Source: Phycisphaerales bacterium
Lineage (GTDB): Bacteria; Planctomycetota; Phycisphaerae; Phycisphaerales; UBA1924
DNA length: 64,000 nt
Direction: 5' to 3'
NCBI GenBank assembly: GCA_019750095.1
Contig: JAIEOW010000158.1
Location: 1-64,000, forward strand
Positions 19,301 to 28,089 of this stretch are shown here, one piece after another (positions within the stretch are counted from its first letter, which is position 1; each line of letters begins with the position of its first letter). The notes beneath the pieces are model-generated. The model did no database searches and had not been told where the DNA came from. It was given only the letters and a program-made list of their open reading frames with translations. Made by a program: the position numbers and the translations under genes.

Positions 19301-19756
19301 TCGCTGGATGTGAGTGCGGATGGGCGCGTGGTATTCGCAAGCAGCGCCGAGGGCCTCTCTGTGTATGACATCGAGCGTGCCGCGCCAGTGTTTCAGCTTC
19401 CCACCGATTCGGCGGACCCGCTGATGGCGGTCGCGCCGCTTCACAAACGAGAAGGCGTGGTGATGGTGTTTCGTGGCGGGCGCGTGGTGAGTTTTGACTT
19501 TCAGGCGCTCGATCAGCGACTTGCAGATGCCTCTCAGTTGATGGTGAATCAGCTCGCCGACCGAGCGGGAACGATCCCGGATTTCGCGGCGTTCTCAGCT
19601 TGGGGCGCACGAGTGAAGAACGATCCGGAGTGGACGCTGAAAAGGCCCGCGTCCGCACCGAGCACGACGGCGAACGCATCTGAAGCCGTAGAGAACCCAT
19701 CGACGCGGCTTCCGGAAGGTCGGGCGACTGAGCCGGAGCCGATCTCAGAGCGATAG
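16322..19756 (+). CDS. Membrane Ser/Thr protein kinase with beta-propeller sensor
   Basis: 1144 residues. A Hanks-type kinase fills residues about 87-360: glycine loop IGMGGMGVVYEA, ATP-binding Lys near 117 (VALKLV), catalytic loop HRDLKPGN at 211-218, DFG at 231-233, SPEQ near 260. The single membrane segment is near 382-402 (ALVIVGAAAMVAVAG). About 700 residues outside form repeated short beta units with motifs such as SPDGK and SDDGR, typical of WD40/PQQ-like propellers. The C-terminal 50 residues are low complexity. It is translated from the same transcript as the ECF sigma factor. Probable role: sensing an extracytoplasmic signal and phosphorylating the sigma factor or a partner. Confidence 0.92.
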   Translation: MSDRVDPVRALFDSVIGLDEAQRRRVLDSRRSVEPETVGEVEALLGFCDQSGVLDESPVELGARLDLEVGQIEEPSAAISPGTRVGAYEIVRLIGMGGMGVVYEAMQEMPRRRVALKLVRSEVGSRALMRRFEHEAAALALLQHPGIAQVYQAGTAMVDGKSRGYIAMELAFGKPITTHARSAHLPLRQILEVTADVCDAVQHAHQRGVIHRDLKPGNIIVSDSGEPKVLDFGIARLTGENAMMTLSTSVGQIVGTLGYMSPEQALGDPSKIDTRTDVYALGVILYEMICGKRPIGENATSVTQALSSLSNESPAAPSVSVPECRGDIDVIVLRALEKNPERRYQSPGELAEDIRRHLKGQAIEARRDSTAYVLSRQLKRYRALVIVGAAAMVAVAGFGVYAWRQSVHARGLAARLERELSVSRVERGRLQLVAGQPVAAELGLWTEWLPNSELKSAQWALRELSARTGFGAGWAQTSPGYIDIASHRSGASATWFSILAERTGELYRLDPDPALRGPKWTMKLDRGVQGLAISDDGRRIVALVQGDVVVIDAATGEVMSKPPIKLQASRTVRAGFALSGDGEVIHGWASRDEIAAWSLADGRELARASMPMAQYQAMTRSPDGKVVVALGGGDEASAFEARTLKPIGRFEVPAGARAAAFIGDGSRLIVGANKVAAVVDPAEWKTVARFEVGSQATMCRTLDERRVLLMCTGGPMILDVERGVEWSVPFSDSPSQSVAPGPLPGTLMCVPNLRSVRLLWPEASDAQRVIGQLGRPTIARLAVSPDDRLVVVWSGTKVAILRTDGPDAASSGFEIPRRSPGARWCAFSPDGKLLGVLSEGLKLVLHSTEDWSVRGEIRPKAGSNTFLFTPDGTHVIVGGIDGTVSRFVVATGEPAGSVESDKATMTPMGFVDDGQTLVVSAKSERPMGWQLLRLDARTLEVRSRVTQNSGTIRGALDRVGGRVITMEGPRLRVLGASDGVERAMFTGLGPSQRSLDVSADGRVVFASSAEGLSVYDIERAAPVFQLPTDSADPLMAVAPLHKREGVVMVFRGGRVVSFDFQALDQRLADASQLMVNQLADRAGTIPDFAAFSAWGARVKNDPEWTLKRPASAPSTTANASEAVENPSTRLPEGRATEPEPISER

Positions 19757-19975
19757 AAGACTGCGGGGAGGCGGGTTCCGGTTGCTCCCCAGATGTGGCG
19801 ATCAAATCGCCATCAGGCGGAAAAAAGTGGCCAGGGTTGGCTTCTTGTTCGCATGTCTGTTCGGGTGCGCGAACATTGGGAAAGACTGCGGCCTAGAACG
19901 CGGCAGGATTCTTGCGATCGCGACGATTTCTTCGGGGTTTTCGTCCAAGTGTCGTGCTAGATTGGAGATATGACT

Positions 19976-21265
19976 ATGGACTCCCAGACGACTAAGGACA
20001 TGGGACGGTCTTTGACACGCGGCACGAATCCGGACCTGGGCGCAAAGCCACTCTCGCCGACCGAGCGGGTTGCGACGATTGAAGTCGCGCGGCGCGTGCG
20101 GCTCGATCTGCGAGCGCTGCTTGATGCGCTCCCGGAACGAGACCGCGGGGCGAGCGCGATGTCGCGTGCGCTCGGGATCGACCGCAATACCTGTCAACGT
20201 CTTGTCGCGGCGACCGCTCGGGGGGACGCCGATGAGCGGACTTTGGTTCAACTTCCTGGAATTCAGGGTTTGCGACAGTTCATCAACGCCGCCCGTGAAC
20301 GGGTGCGCGGAGACGGGCTTGCCGACATGGCGACCTCGGCGACGCACAGCGTCGATCGTCTGGAAGCGCTGATCGAGAAGCTCGCGGGCAGCCAGCGGCG
20401 CCTCCGCCAGCGTCTGGAAGCCAGTGTGGATCTGAGCATCGGCGAATCGGCGGCGCCATCGGACGATCTTGCGGCACGCAAGGCGCTCTTCCGCGCCGCC
20501 GCCGCGGTCGTCGGACGATGGTCCGAGTCTCAGGTCACGCTGTCGATGATTCGCCCAGCCAAGGGCGATCCGTCGCGGACCGAGTCGCTCATCGTGCGCG
20601 GGCACGTCGGGCATGTCTCGCGTTCCTCGGCGGTGCCGCTGGAAATCGGGTTTGCCGTGGACCCCCGGCTGAACTGCGGAACACGCAGCGGCGAGAACGA
20701 GTCTCCGCTGCTGGAGGCGTTCTGCTCCAGGCCCACGCCGCAGATTTCGAGTCGGACGGTGGATGGTCGTCGCGTTCATGCGATCGATCCGGCGGAGACG
20801 GCTCGCGTCGGGCCGTGCGACATTGTTCTGATGGACGCTCTGCGGAGCGACATGCACCCCGCGACGCGACGGCCCGCGCTGGGGGAGGTCTGGTCGCTGG
20901 TGACCTTCCCGGTGCAGAAGTTCGTGTTTGATGTGTACGTGCATCGAGATATCGACGAGCTTTGCAGTGCATCCATCGAGCAGCACCTGTGGAGTCCGCA
21001 GATCATGATGCAGGGCTTCTGGCGATGGTCCACGAGGTTTCCGGGTGGGCCCAAGCTGGGCGTGCTCGGGCAGGGAATCTCTGCGGCCCAGACGAGCGCG
21101 TACGCGCGGCACGCGGAGCTGACGCGGCACTGCTTCGACCTCGTCGGCTGGGAAGCCAACGAGTTTGTCGGCTATCGCTGCGAGGTGGCGTTCCCGTCGT
21201 GGCGGGCCGGGTTCTGCATGCTCTTTGACTTTGCCGGGCACGAGATGCCGCAGAATGGCGGTTGA
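19976..21265 (+). CDS. Unknown protein with a possible N-terminal HTH
   Basis: 429 residues from the ATG at 19976; GGAG at 19964-19967 is 8 bases upstream, while the in-frame ATG at 19970 is too close. Residues about 40-75 (RDRGASAMSRALGIDRNTCQRL) look like a helix-turn-helix. A helical stretch follows and then a soluble alpha/beta region of about 270 residues in which I recognise no family. No signal peptide or membrane segment. It lies 219 bases after the kinase gene, in the same orientation, but the gap holds no clear terminator, so co-transcription is open. A cytoplasmic DNA-binding regulator is the simplest reading; confidence in function is low. Confidence 0.7.
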   Translation: MDSQTTKDMGRSLTRGTNPDLGAKPLSPTERVATIEVARRVRLDLRALLDALPERDRGASAMSRALGIDRNTCQRLVAATARGDADERTLVQLPGIQGLRQFINAARERVRGDGLADMATSATHSVDRLEALIEKLAGSQRRLRQRLEASVDLSIGESAAPSDDLAARKALFRAAAAVVGRWSESQVTLSMIRPAKGDPSRTESLIVRGHVGHVSRSSAVPLEIGFAVDPRLNCGTRSGENESPLLEAFCSRPTPQISSRTVDGRRVHAIDPAETARVGPCDIVLMDALRSDMHPATRRPALGEVWSLVTFPVQKFVFDVYVHRDIDELCSASIEQHLWSPQIMMQGFWRWSTRFPGGPKLGVLGQGISAAQTSAYARHAELTRHCFDLVGWEANEFVGYRCEVAFPSWRAGFCMLFDFAGHEMPQNGG

Positions 21266-21286
21266 TTCGTTGAACGGCATGCCGGT

Positions 21287-22222
21287 TCAGCAGCGAGCGA
21301 ACCAGAGGTTCAGAAAGATGAACAGGTCGGTGGTGGAGATACTGCTGAAGGTGTCCATGTTCGCTGCCGGGCTGCTGGAGAACCACGCGTTGAGATAATC
21401 AAAGAGGTCGAACAGATCAACCCCGTCAAGCCCGTTGAAGTCGGCCTGGCACGGCGGGAGGGTGATCAGGGTGCAGGTGGTTGAGCGCCGAAAGCGGTGC
21501 ATGCCCGACCCGCCGACGAAGCCCGCGCCGGGAAAGTTCACGACCGCTTCAAATCGCAGCTCGACGGTGTGCTCGTTGCCCGCGTCAAGGTCGTTGGCTG
21601 GGATGACGACCGACGTCGCGGTATTGGGGAGCGAAGCGGAGTAAACCGTGAAACCGCTGGCATCTCGCACCTCAAGGCTGGTGGTTGCCAGCGTGGCTCC
21701 CGCGGGTAGGGTTGCGCTGTTGAAGGTGAGCGTGATGGGGTCATAGGAACGCACGCCCGCGGTGATCGTGGTGTAGGTTCCTGAAAGGAACCGCGGCACG
21801 AGCGTGGGCCAGAGCAGCGTGGTCGGGCCGCTGAAGTTCGCGCTGCGGTTGCCCAGCGTGCCGCCGGCGACACTGAACTGGTAGTTGCCGGCTGGAAAGT
21901 CTGTGCGCACGGCGGACTCGGTAGCATAGGTGCCGCTGACAAACTCGTAGGTCAGCCCTCCGTCGAGGTCGATCAGCTCACGCTGCGGAAACGCCGTGCT
22001 GGCGGTGGGGCGAACAAAGGCCTGGAGTGCGTCGAACTCGTTGTCGGAGGTCAGCTGGCTGAAAAACGCGTAGTTCTGCAGCACAGGCGGCGTGGTGGCG
22101 CCGGTCTGTTGATACCGGATCTGATAGCCGAGCTCCACCGTCTGGATGACGCCGAGCGCCGAGCCATGACAGGCCAGCGCGGCCCCGACAAGAGCGATCC
22201 GCCGACCACAACACATCAGCAT
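21287..22222 (-). CDS. Secreted GC-dockerin protein of unknown function
   Basis: 311 residues from the ATG at 22222 with GGAG seven bases upstream. Signal peptide at residues about 1-23 (RRIALVGAALACHGSALG). The body is beta-rich with no catalytic motif I recognise. The C-terminus keeps the two-repeat dockerin layout: Cys before QADFNG, a first FDYLNAWF unit, then a diverged second unit lacking the usual Asp-rich loop (NMDTFSSISTTDLF) and ending LNLWFARC. The final Cys is kept while Gly is replaced by Arg, which helps define which positions of the tag matter. First in a run of similar minus-strand genes, 186 bases after its upstream neighbour and across a terminator. Confidence 0.78.
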   Translation of the reverse strand: MLMCCGRRIALVGAALACHGSALGVIQTVELGYQIRYQQTGATTPPVLQNYAFFSQLTSDNEFDALQAFVRPTASTAFPQRELIDLDGGLTYEFVSGTYATESAVRTDFPAGNYQFSVAGGTLGNRSANFSGPTTLLWPTLVPRFLSGTYTTITAGVRSYDPITLTFNSATLPAGATLATTSLEVRDASGFTVYSASLPNTATSVVIPANDLDAGNEHTVELRFEAVVNFPGAGFVGGSGMHRFRRSTTCTLITLPPCQADFNGLDGVDLFDLFDYLNAWFSSSPAANMDTFSSISTTDLFIFLNLWFARC

Positions 22223-22286
22223 GAGCACGCTCCGGGATGAATCATGTGCGAACAGGAGACAGGGGTGTTTCGTGGGGGAAAAGAAC

Positions 22287-22321
22287 AACCCCTCCGAACC
22301 GATTCATCGGTCGAAGGGGTT
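22287..22321 (-). terminator. Terminator downstream of the astacin gene
   Basis: An imperfect hairpin with outer arms AACCCCT and AGGGGTT and inner arms ACCGAT and ATCGGT. On the minus strand it is followed by TTGTTCTTTT. It ends the transcript of the gene at 22409-23707 and separates it from the next gene. Confidence 0.65.
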
Positions 22322-22408
22322 GAGTTGCAACAACGAGCGGGTTTGTGTGAACTTAGAGGAGTTCGCCGTTTGTTTTAGAGGCGATGGCCTCGGGGAGCGA
22401 GCCGAAAT

Positions 22409-23707
22409 TCAGCAGCCGGCGAACCAGGCGTTGAGGAACGAGAAGATGTCCTGAACGGTCACGCCGCCGAGGCCGTCGAAGTCGGAGGTGGGGTTGCCGG
22501 CGAACCAGGCGTTGAGGAACGAGAAGATGTCCTGAACGTTGAGACCGCCGGTGCCGTTGAAGTCGACCGGGCAGGGTACAGAAAGGTTGAGGGTGTAGCT
22601 TCCTCCCCAGGGCTGAGTGCGTGTGACCCAGACAAAGAAGGGGCCCGGGCCGAAGCTTCCCGAGATGCTGGCGGTGGCACCGGGGCCGCCCGCGGTGAAG
22701 GGGGCGGAAGACAAGAAAATGCCGGTAGAGCTTTGCAGATGCATCGTGGCGTTGCCGAGGGCCCAGATGCCGGGTGCCGTCGCGCTGATGTTCACCGTGG
22801 TGTTGACGGGGACGAGGAAGAAATCCTCATCGAGAAGTTTCAGCTCGGTGGGCGTGTTTGCGGCGAGCCTGATGGCGGTCGGGCGGGTGTCGTTGGGTTC
22901 AAGGGCATCGTCGATCGGCAGGCCGTAACGGCTGGAGAGGCCGTCTTTGTCGCCTTGACTCATGTAGCTGAAGTTGCCCATCAGGCTTTGGAAGGCCGCG
23001 AAGGCGGGAGTGGCCTGAATTGTTGGTTGGCCGTTGATGCTGCAGTCGGTTGGTCCGTAGTGCATGATGGACTCGAAGTCATACGGGCCGACCGGTCCTG
23101 CGTCGGGCCAAATCGCGAGGTTGATGAAGCAGGCCTGAGAGGTGTTGGCGAAGTTGACGGTGACGTAGGTGTCCCGATCGGTGCGGTTCTGCTCGTGCCA
23201 ACAGCCGAGGGCGTGCATGATTTCGTGGATGACGGTGTAGCGGAAGTCCCAGTTGAAGAGGTTGATGTTCTGGCGGACGCCGGTGCGACCGATCGACGAA
23301 CTGTTTCCGCCGCTGTTCCGCGCGTAGATGTACGCCGTCTCGGTGGTGCGCGGGACGAACGTCAGGTTGGCAACGGTCTGGAGTTCGTCCATGGCGATCC
23401 GGAAGCGATCACGATTGATCTGTGTCACCTCGGGGTCGAACTCATAGGGAACGATCCCGCCTGGCCAGAGGTTGGGCGTCCACGCGCCGCGATTGCGAAC
23501 GGGGAGCGTAAACTCATTGGCGGTGCATGGCACCCTGGGGGCGGCTTTGACATCCGGCCAGAGCGGGTGCGGGGGATAGTGCGCAGACTCGACCGGTCGG
23601 TGTTCCTCTGAGAGCCCGAAGGCGGGGGACGCGGCCACAGGAAGCAACGCGATCACCGCGAGGCTGGCGAGGGGCGGGTTCATCTGCGAGCGAATGGGCG
23701 TGTGCAT
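22409..23707 (-). CDS. Secreted astacin-type (M12A) metalloprotease with GC-dockerin
   Basis: 432 residues; ATG at 23707 with AGGAGTT six bases before it. Signal peptide near residues 9-31 (ASLAVIALLPVAASPAFG). The zinc site HEIMHALGCWHEQNRTDRD (from residue 161) is the long astacin motif HExxHxxGxxHExxRxDR, and SIMHYG supplies the Met-turn. A pre-peptidase C-terminal-type beta domain (LKLLDEDFFLVPV... region) follows, then two clear dockerin-like repeats ending FLNAWFAGC. Astacins are extracellular zinc endopeptidases; the C-terminal tag suggests cell-surface attachment. It lies 101 bases after the start of the neighbouring reprolysin-like gene's stop region and has its own ribosome site. 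Confidence 0.92.
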   Translation of the reverse strand: MHTPIRSQMNPPLASLAVIALLPVAASPAFGLSEEHRPVESAHYPPHPLWPDVKAAPRVPCTANEFTLPVRNRGAWTPNLWPGGIVPYEFDPEVTQINRDRFRIAMDELQTVANLTFVPRTTETAYIYARNSGGNSSSIGRTGVRQNINLFNWDFRYTVIHEIMHALGCWHEQNRTDRDTYVTVNFANTSQACFINLAIWPDAGPVGPYDFESIMHYGPTDCSINGQPTIQATPAFAAFQSLMGNFSYMSQGDKDGLSSRYGLPIDDALEPNDTRPTAIRLAANTPTELKLLDEDFFLVPVNTTVNISATAPGIWALGNATMHLQSSTGIFLSSAPFTAGGPGATASISGSFGPGPFFVWVTRTQPWGGSYTLNLSVPCPVDFNGTGGLNVQDIFSFLNAWFAGNPTSDFDGLGGVTVQDIFSFLNAWFAGC

Positions 23708-23808
23708 GGTGATAACTCCTGAAAGATGAGGCACTGACAAAGGTGGGCGGCGAGGGAGCAGGCGATGGCAGGACGTGAGATTTGCACCGGGCTCAGTGCC
23801 TGGGCGCC

Positions 23809-26493
23809 CTAGCACCCGGCGAACCAGGCGTTCAGAAAGGAGAAGACGTCCTGTACGGTCAGGCCGCCCATGCCGTCGAAGTCTGCCGACATGGTTCCGG
23901 CGAACCAGGCGTTGAGAAAGTCGAAGATGTCGGTGATGGTCACACCTCCATCGAAGTTGAAATCGCTTGCGCAGCGTGGGGAGCGGGCGATGAGGGAGCC
24001 ATCGAGCACGCGGCGGGTGAGGCCTGTGCCCGCTGGCCCGTCGACGCGAGCGATGATGCCCGAGTTGCCGCCGACTTGGAAGTAGTCGATGCGGATGGGA
24101 TAGGCTCCGGCCCTGAGCCCGACCCTGCCGGTGCGTTCGAGCATGTCGTGCACCCCGTTGTTGTTCACGATCAGCTGGTTGTTCAGGAAGAGCAACGAAC
24201 CATCGCCGGATTCAGTGGAGAAGGTGTAGACGCCGTCGGCGGGGCAGATGAACCAGCCCGTGAAGGATGCGCCGAAGTCGAACGGGCGGATGGCGAGCGT
24301 CGTCAGCCCGAGAGGTGCGGGGAAATCCACCGCGGTGATGGGTGCCGAGAAGAACGGCGTGAGCGCGGCGAACGACGGGACCACCGACGGAGCGTCCGGC
24401 GGGACGAAGTACTCGGCGGTGAGGTTCGTGAACGCGGACGCAGGGATGACCTGCTTGGCGATGCCACTGTCATCGGGACCTTGAAAGCGAACGATGAGCC
24501 CGCCGGAGCTAAAGACAACACCGTGCGCGTACTCGACCCGGAATGCATAGTTGCCGGGAGCCAGCGTGATCGTGCCGGAGCGTTCGGTCATGCTCTGCGG
24601 GAAGTCGTTGAACACGACGGGGATCGAGTCGATAAAGAGCGCCGAGCCGGAACTGGACTCGGTGAAGAAGGTCCAGGTGCCCCCAACAGGAATGCTGAGC
24701 GTGCCGGTGAAGCGGGCGGCGACGGAGGTACTGCGTCCGGAGTTGACGACGTTGGTAGACGTGGCGGGGTAGTTGATGTCGGCGACCTGGGCTGAGGCGT
24801 ACGGCGTGAGCGGGCCGAAATCTGGAAGCTGCCCACTGCCTGCCCCGCCGAGGCGATAGACATCGAGGTTGAGCCCCGGGGCGGTGTTGCCGGGGGGCGT
24901 GGAGGGCAGGATTGAAACTACCACTTCCACGCGAACGGTCCCGTTGGTGCTGCGGCCGCTTGTGTCCCGGGCGAGGTACAAAAAGGAGTCGGTGCCAGAG
25001 AATGTGGGGCCGGGGGTGTACCGCAGCAGATCGCGCCCGCCGGGGCCAGCACCGACGACGCGGCTGATGGTGCCCCCGTTGGTGGTGGTGGCGGAGAAGT
25101 TGCCGATCGTCAGGGCTTCGCAGTTGGGGTCGAAGTCGTTGGCGAGCACGTCAATGTCAATTGGTGCGTTCTGAATCGTGAGAACGATATCTGTAACTGC
25201 ACCGGGACTGGCCGGGGTTGAGGCACCGTTCACGGTGTCCAAACACGGAGACGTGTTCGCGGCGTCGAGCATGACAGGGATGCTGCCGGAGCTGAATCGG
25301 ACGAAGTTGCTTGTGCATCCGTTGATGGTTGCGCACATGATGGAGCAATCGAAGTCGCCGTTGCAGTGATTGGCCCCGAAGTTGTGCCCGATCTCGTGCG
25401 CGATGAGTGCGGCGCGCAACTGAAAGTTGGAACTGAAGCGGGCAACGGAGACGGCATAGCCCCCGTCGAGGTCGCAGATCCCATTGCCATCGAATGCGAG
25501 TCCGATGATGCCACCCTGAACGGTGACGCCAGACATGAGGTGAGCCAGATCGCGGGCGACGCCCGCCTGCGTGGTGCGCCACTCGGTGGCAAACGTGTCG
25601 AGACGGTCGCCAATGGTGGGGGCGTTTGTGTAGACGACGTTCGTGGCCCGGACGATTTGTGTTGGGATGACAATCGTCGTGCGGATGTCGCGCTCGTAGA
25701 TCAGGCGCACGGCGTTCATGAGACTCTCCACGTCGCTGACGACGGCCGCGGAGGATGAGCCAAGACTCGTGAAGTACTCGAAGTCCGAATCGACGGCGAT
25801 CTCGCAACGGCGCAGGCACTGGGGCCCGCGAGGTGCGAAGGATCCGGCACGAGCGACACGCTCGGCGAGCACGGACCTTTCGATCGCCCCGCCGCATTGA
25901 GTGTCGGTGGGCTGCACGGCGTCAGCGGGGTAGACGATGTGGGTGTCGGCGTCGGCGGCTGGGTCAATCTCCCGAGCGGGCTGCACGTACCACGCGGACC
26001 CGTCTTCGAGCAGGATCATCGCACGAACGCCCGGGGCGCTTGACGATTCAACGAACGAGATGGCCGCGCTGACGGCTCGGAGTTCGCCGCCACCAGCCCC
26101 AGCCGGCAAGGCCGCCGTGGAGCGATACGTTGCGGATTCGGGAGGCGCAACGTCCACCAGGCCGGTCTCGCGATGCTCGATGAGCCGGAAGTTCCCGGTG
26201 CGGATTGGGTGCGGCGTGAGCACGAACGTGATCGGCGCGCCTTCGATGGGCACGGTGAGCTGCAAGGTGGCGCGAGCGTCTTGGACATCGATCGACACCG
26301 TTCTGACGCGGCCCGCATCGAGTGAACCGGCAAGATCCAGCGAGCGAGTCGCCACAGGCGTGGAGCGGACCGGGTTGGTCTTGACCGCACCGGGCTCGGC
26401 CCACCAGCCGCGATCGACGGCAAGGGCGGACGCCGTGAAACAAAGAACGTTCGTGGCGATCAACGCGACCGTGCGGCGGGATGGGAACAGCAT
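23809..26493 (-). CDS. Secreted reprolysin-like (M12B) metalloprotease with PA14 and GC-dockerin
   Basis: 894 residues; ATG at 26493 preceded by GAGG. Signal peptide to about residue 26 (VALIATNVLCFTASALA). The zinc site HEIGHNFGANH is at about 366-376, followed by CSIMCAT as Met-turn, the ADAM/reprolysin pattern. Next come a cadherin-like segment with IDVLANDFDPNCEAL, two PA14-like modules (each with FTESSSGSALFID or FSTESGDGSLLFL and a GxYxxRxxY strand), and two dockerin-like repeats ending FLNAWFAGC. PA14 modules often bind carbohydrate. Together with the astacin next door it suggests surface-bound protein or glycoprotein breakdown. Confidence 0.92.
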   Translation of the reverse strand: MLFPSRRTVALIATNVLCFTASALAVDRGWWAEPGAVKTNPVRSTPVATRSLDLAGSLDAGRVRTVSIDVQDARATLQLTVPIEGAPITFVLTPHPIRTGNFRLIEHRETGLVDVAPPESATYRSTAALPAGAGGGELRAVSAAISFVESSSAPGVRAMILLEDGSAWYVQPAREIDPAADADTHIVYPADAVQPTDTQCGGAIERSVLAERVARAGSFAPRGPQCLRRCEIAVDSDFEYFTSLGSSSAAVVSDVESLMNAVRLIYERDIRTTIVIPTQIVRATNVVYTNAPTIGDRLDTFATEWRTTQAGVARDLAHLMSGVTVQGGIIGLAFDGNGICDLDGGYAVSVARFSSNFQLRAALIAHEIGHNFGANHCNGDFDCSIMCATINGCTSNFVRFSSGSIPVMLDAANTSPCLDTVNGASTPASPGAVTDIVLTIQNAPIDIDVLANDFDPNCEALTIGNFSATTTNGGTISRVVGAGPGGRDLLRYTPGPTFSGTDSFLYLARDTSGRSTNGTVRVEVVVSILPSTPPGNTAPGLNLDVYRLGGAGSGQLPDFGPLTPYASAQVADINYPATSTNVVNSGRSTSVAARFTGTLSIPVGGTWTFFTESSSGSALFIDSIPVVFNDFPQSMTERSGTITLAPGNYAFRVEYAHGVVFSSGGLIVRFQGPDDSGIAKQVIPASAFTNLTAEYFVPPDAPSVVPSFAALTPFFSAPITAVDFPAPLGLTTLAIRPFDFGASFTGWFICPADGVYTFSTESGDGSLLFLNNQLIVNNNGVHDMLERTGRVGLRAGAYPIRIDYFQVGGNSGIIARVDGPAGTGLTRRVLDGSLIARSPRCASDFNFDGGVTITDIFDFLNAWFAGTMSADFDGMGGLTVQDVFSFLNAWFAGC

Positions 26494-26655
26494 TCGGAAA
26501 CCTCTGGGAGAGCCCACTTTTTGACCTCTATCGCGGCACCCGAAGAGCGCCTGAGACCGCGATCCCGAAGGGAAAAGCCCGCCCGATTCCATGAGAATCG
26601 AACTTGGCGGGGTCGATGTGTTGTCGCGATGCTGAATGCGAAGATCAGTCGTCCA

Positions 26656-27780
26656 TCAGCACCCAGCGAACCAGGCGTTGAGATAGTCGAAGAGGTCCTC
26701 GACGGTCAGGCCGCCCACGCCGTTGAAGTCCGCCGACGTGTTTCCTGCGAACCACGCGTTGAGATAGTCGAAGATGTCGTTGAGGGTCACGCCTTCGACG
26801 CCGTTGAAGTCTGCGCGGCACGGCGGCAAGGCGGGGCTCGCGAAGCGGAAGCCGGTGGCGCTGTCCTCGCTCAGCGGAGGGGCCGGGAACGAATCCTCCG
26901 GAAGAATCCCGAACGTGGGTACCGCAAAGAACGTCCCACCGGCAATGAACCTGTTGTTCAGTCCGCCGAGCGTGCTGGTGTCCTGGAGCCACTCCTGGAC
27001 GTTGCCATTCATATCGAACGCACCATAGAAGCTGCTGTTCAGGCAAGAACCGACGGTCGTGACGTTCCCGTTCTGCCCGTTCCAGTCGGCACCTCTCTGC
27101 CAGTTGACGGTCGTGGCGCTCGGGTTGGCGATATCGCCGGTCGCTGTCGCCGTCCCGACGATCGGAAAGTCGTTGCTCTGCGTGGCGAACTTCCAGAAGT
27201 TGTCGGTGTCGCCGCCCTGACTGGCGGGTTGGTGGAGGGCGGCCTTGTACCACTCGTTCCGAGTAGGAAGGAAGACCTGGTTGGGATTCGAGAGGTCGCG
27301 CGTGATCGCGGTCACGGTGTTGCCGTTCAGGGTATAGGCGCCGCTCTCGGTGCTGCCCGAGCCCTGCCCGTTGGTCAGCCAGTTGGCCATGCGGAGCGCG
27401 TCGAGAGAGCTCACGAAGTTCACGGGCTTGTTGCCCATGTTGGGCCTGACGGTGTACGTGAACGAGCCAGTCGTGCCCGAGCGGGTAATGCCGCCGCGAG
27501 GGTCTGTGCCCATATTGGCGTTGAAGAGTCCCCTGGGATCGCTCGCAGCGACGGCGTTCAAGAACGCGGCGTACTGCGCGTTGGTGACCTCAAAGGCGCC
27601 GATGCGATACTCGTACGCGACCGCGCCGAGCGGGCCGGAAGTCGGGTTGCCCGGGTCGCCCGCGTTGCCGGCGTTGCCGACGGTGCGAAACTCGATAGCG
27701 ACCTGCGCCGAGGCGACAGATGCACCCAAGCCGGTGAAGGCCGCGCATGCGACCACGCTGAAGATGGACTTCGAAACCAT
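26656..27780 (-). CDS. Secreted formylglycine-enzyme-like (SUMF1) protein with GC-dockerin
   Basis: 374 residues; ATG at 27780 with GGAGAAC six bases upstream. Signal peptide to about residue 25 (SVVACAAFTGLGASVASAQ). The body follows the FGE-sulfatase fold: YEYRIGAFEVTNAQYAAFLN near the start, PTRNEWYKAA in the middle, and GAFDMNGNVQEW with an IAGGTFFA strand near the end. Two dockerin-like repeats follow, ending YLNAWFAGC. True formylglycine-generating enzymes oxidise a Cys in sulfatases; members with anchoring tags probably have other roles, so I do not assign the reaction. Downstream partner genes are the metalloproteases. Confidence 0.87.
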   Translation of the reverse strand: MVSKSIFSVVACAAFTGLGASVASAQVAIEFRTVGNAGNAGDPGNPTSGPLGAVAYEYRIGAFEVTNAQYAAFLNAVAASDPRGLFNANMGTDPRGGITRSGTTGSFTYTVRPNMGNKPVNFVSSLDALRMANWLTNGQGSGSTESGAYTLNGNTVTAITRDLSNPNQVFLPTRNEWYKAALHQPASQGGDTDNFWKFATQSNDFPIVGTATATGDIANPSATTVNWQRGADWNGQNGNVTTVGSCLNSSFYGAFDMNGNVQEWLQDTSTLGGLNNRFIAGGTFFAVPTFGILPEDSFPAPPLSEDSATGFRFASPALPPCRADFNGVEGVTLNDIFDYLNAWFAGNTSADFNGVGGLTVEDLFDYLNAWFAGC

Positions 27781-28089
27781 GATGTTCTCCTTGCGCCTAT
27801 GACCGCAACGGGTCACGGCGAGACTGTGATGTCATCTGGAAGACGGTGACTTCGGACTGCTACAGATGTCGGCAGTGCGAGCGCGCTTTGCGATTTCTCT
27901 GGAGAAGTCGCAAGTCTGTGCGCGACGCAGCAATTCAAGCGTCAAAAGTCCTGTCTCGGCAATAGTGGACGATTTTCGCGTGTGCCGATAAACACAAACG
28001 GCCCCGGAGCGATCCGGGGCCGTCGTGTTGGAGATGGTGATAGAAGAACCGACACCGAGACGCATCGCGCCAAAGAGGCGATCAGCGAC
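27781..28089. other. Intergenic region with terminator
   Basis: About 310 bases between two minus-strand genes. It contains the terminator at 27998-28023 for the upstream gene and, closer to 27780, the leader of the formylglycine-like gene. I see no further gene, no repeat and no convincing -35/-10 pair. Confidence 0.6.
27998..28023 (-). terminator. Terminator of the lamin-tail gene
   Basis: A perfect 11-bp stem (ACGGCCCCGGA and TCCGGGGCCGT) with a GCGA tetraloop; AACAC/GTGTT extend it outward. On the minus strand TTTGTGTTTAT follows. It lies 66 bases past the stop of the gene at 28090-30795. Confidence 0.82.

Noticed and set aside
19802-21280. A 492-codon minus-strand ORF opposite the unknown protein at 19976-21265
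   Set aside because: Its composition is Arg/His-rich and it lacks a ribosome site, whereas the plus-strand frame has GGAG and a normal amino acid mix.
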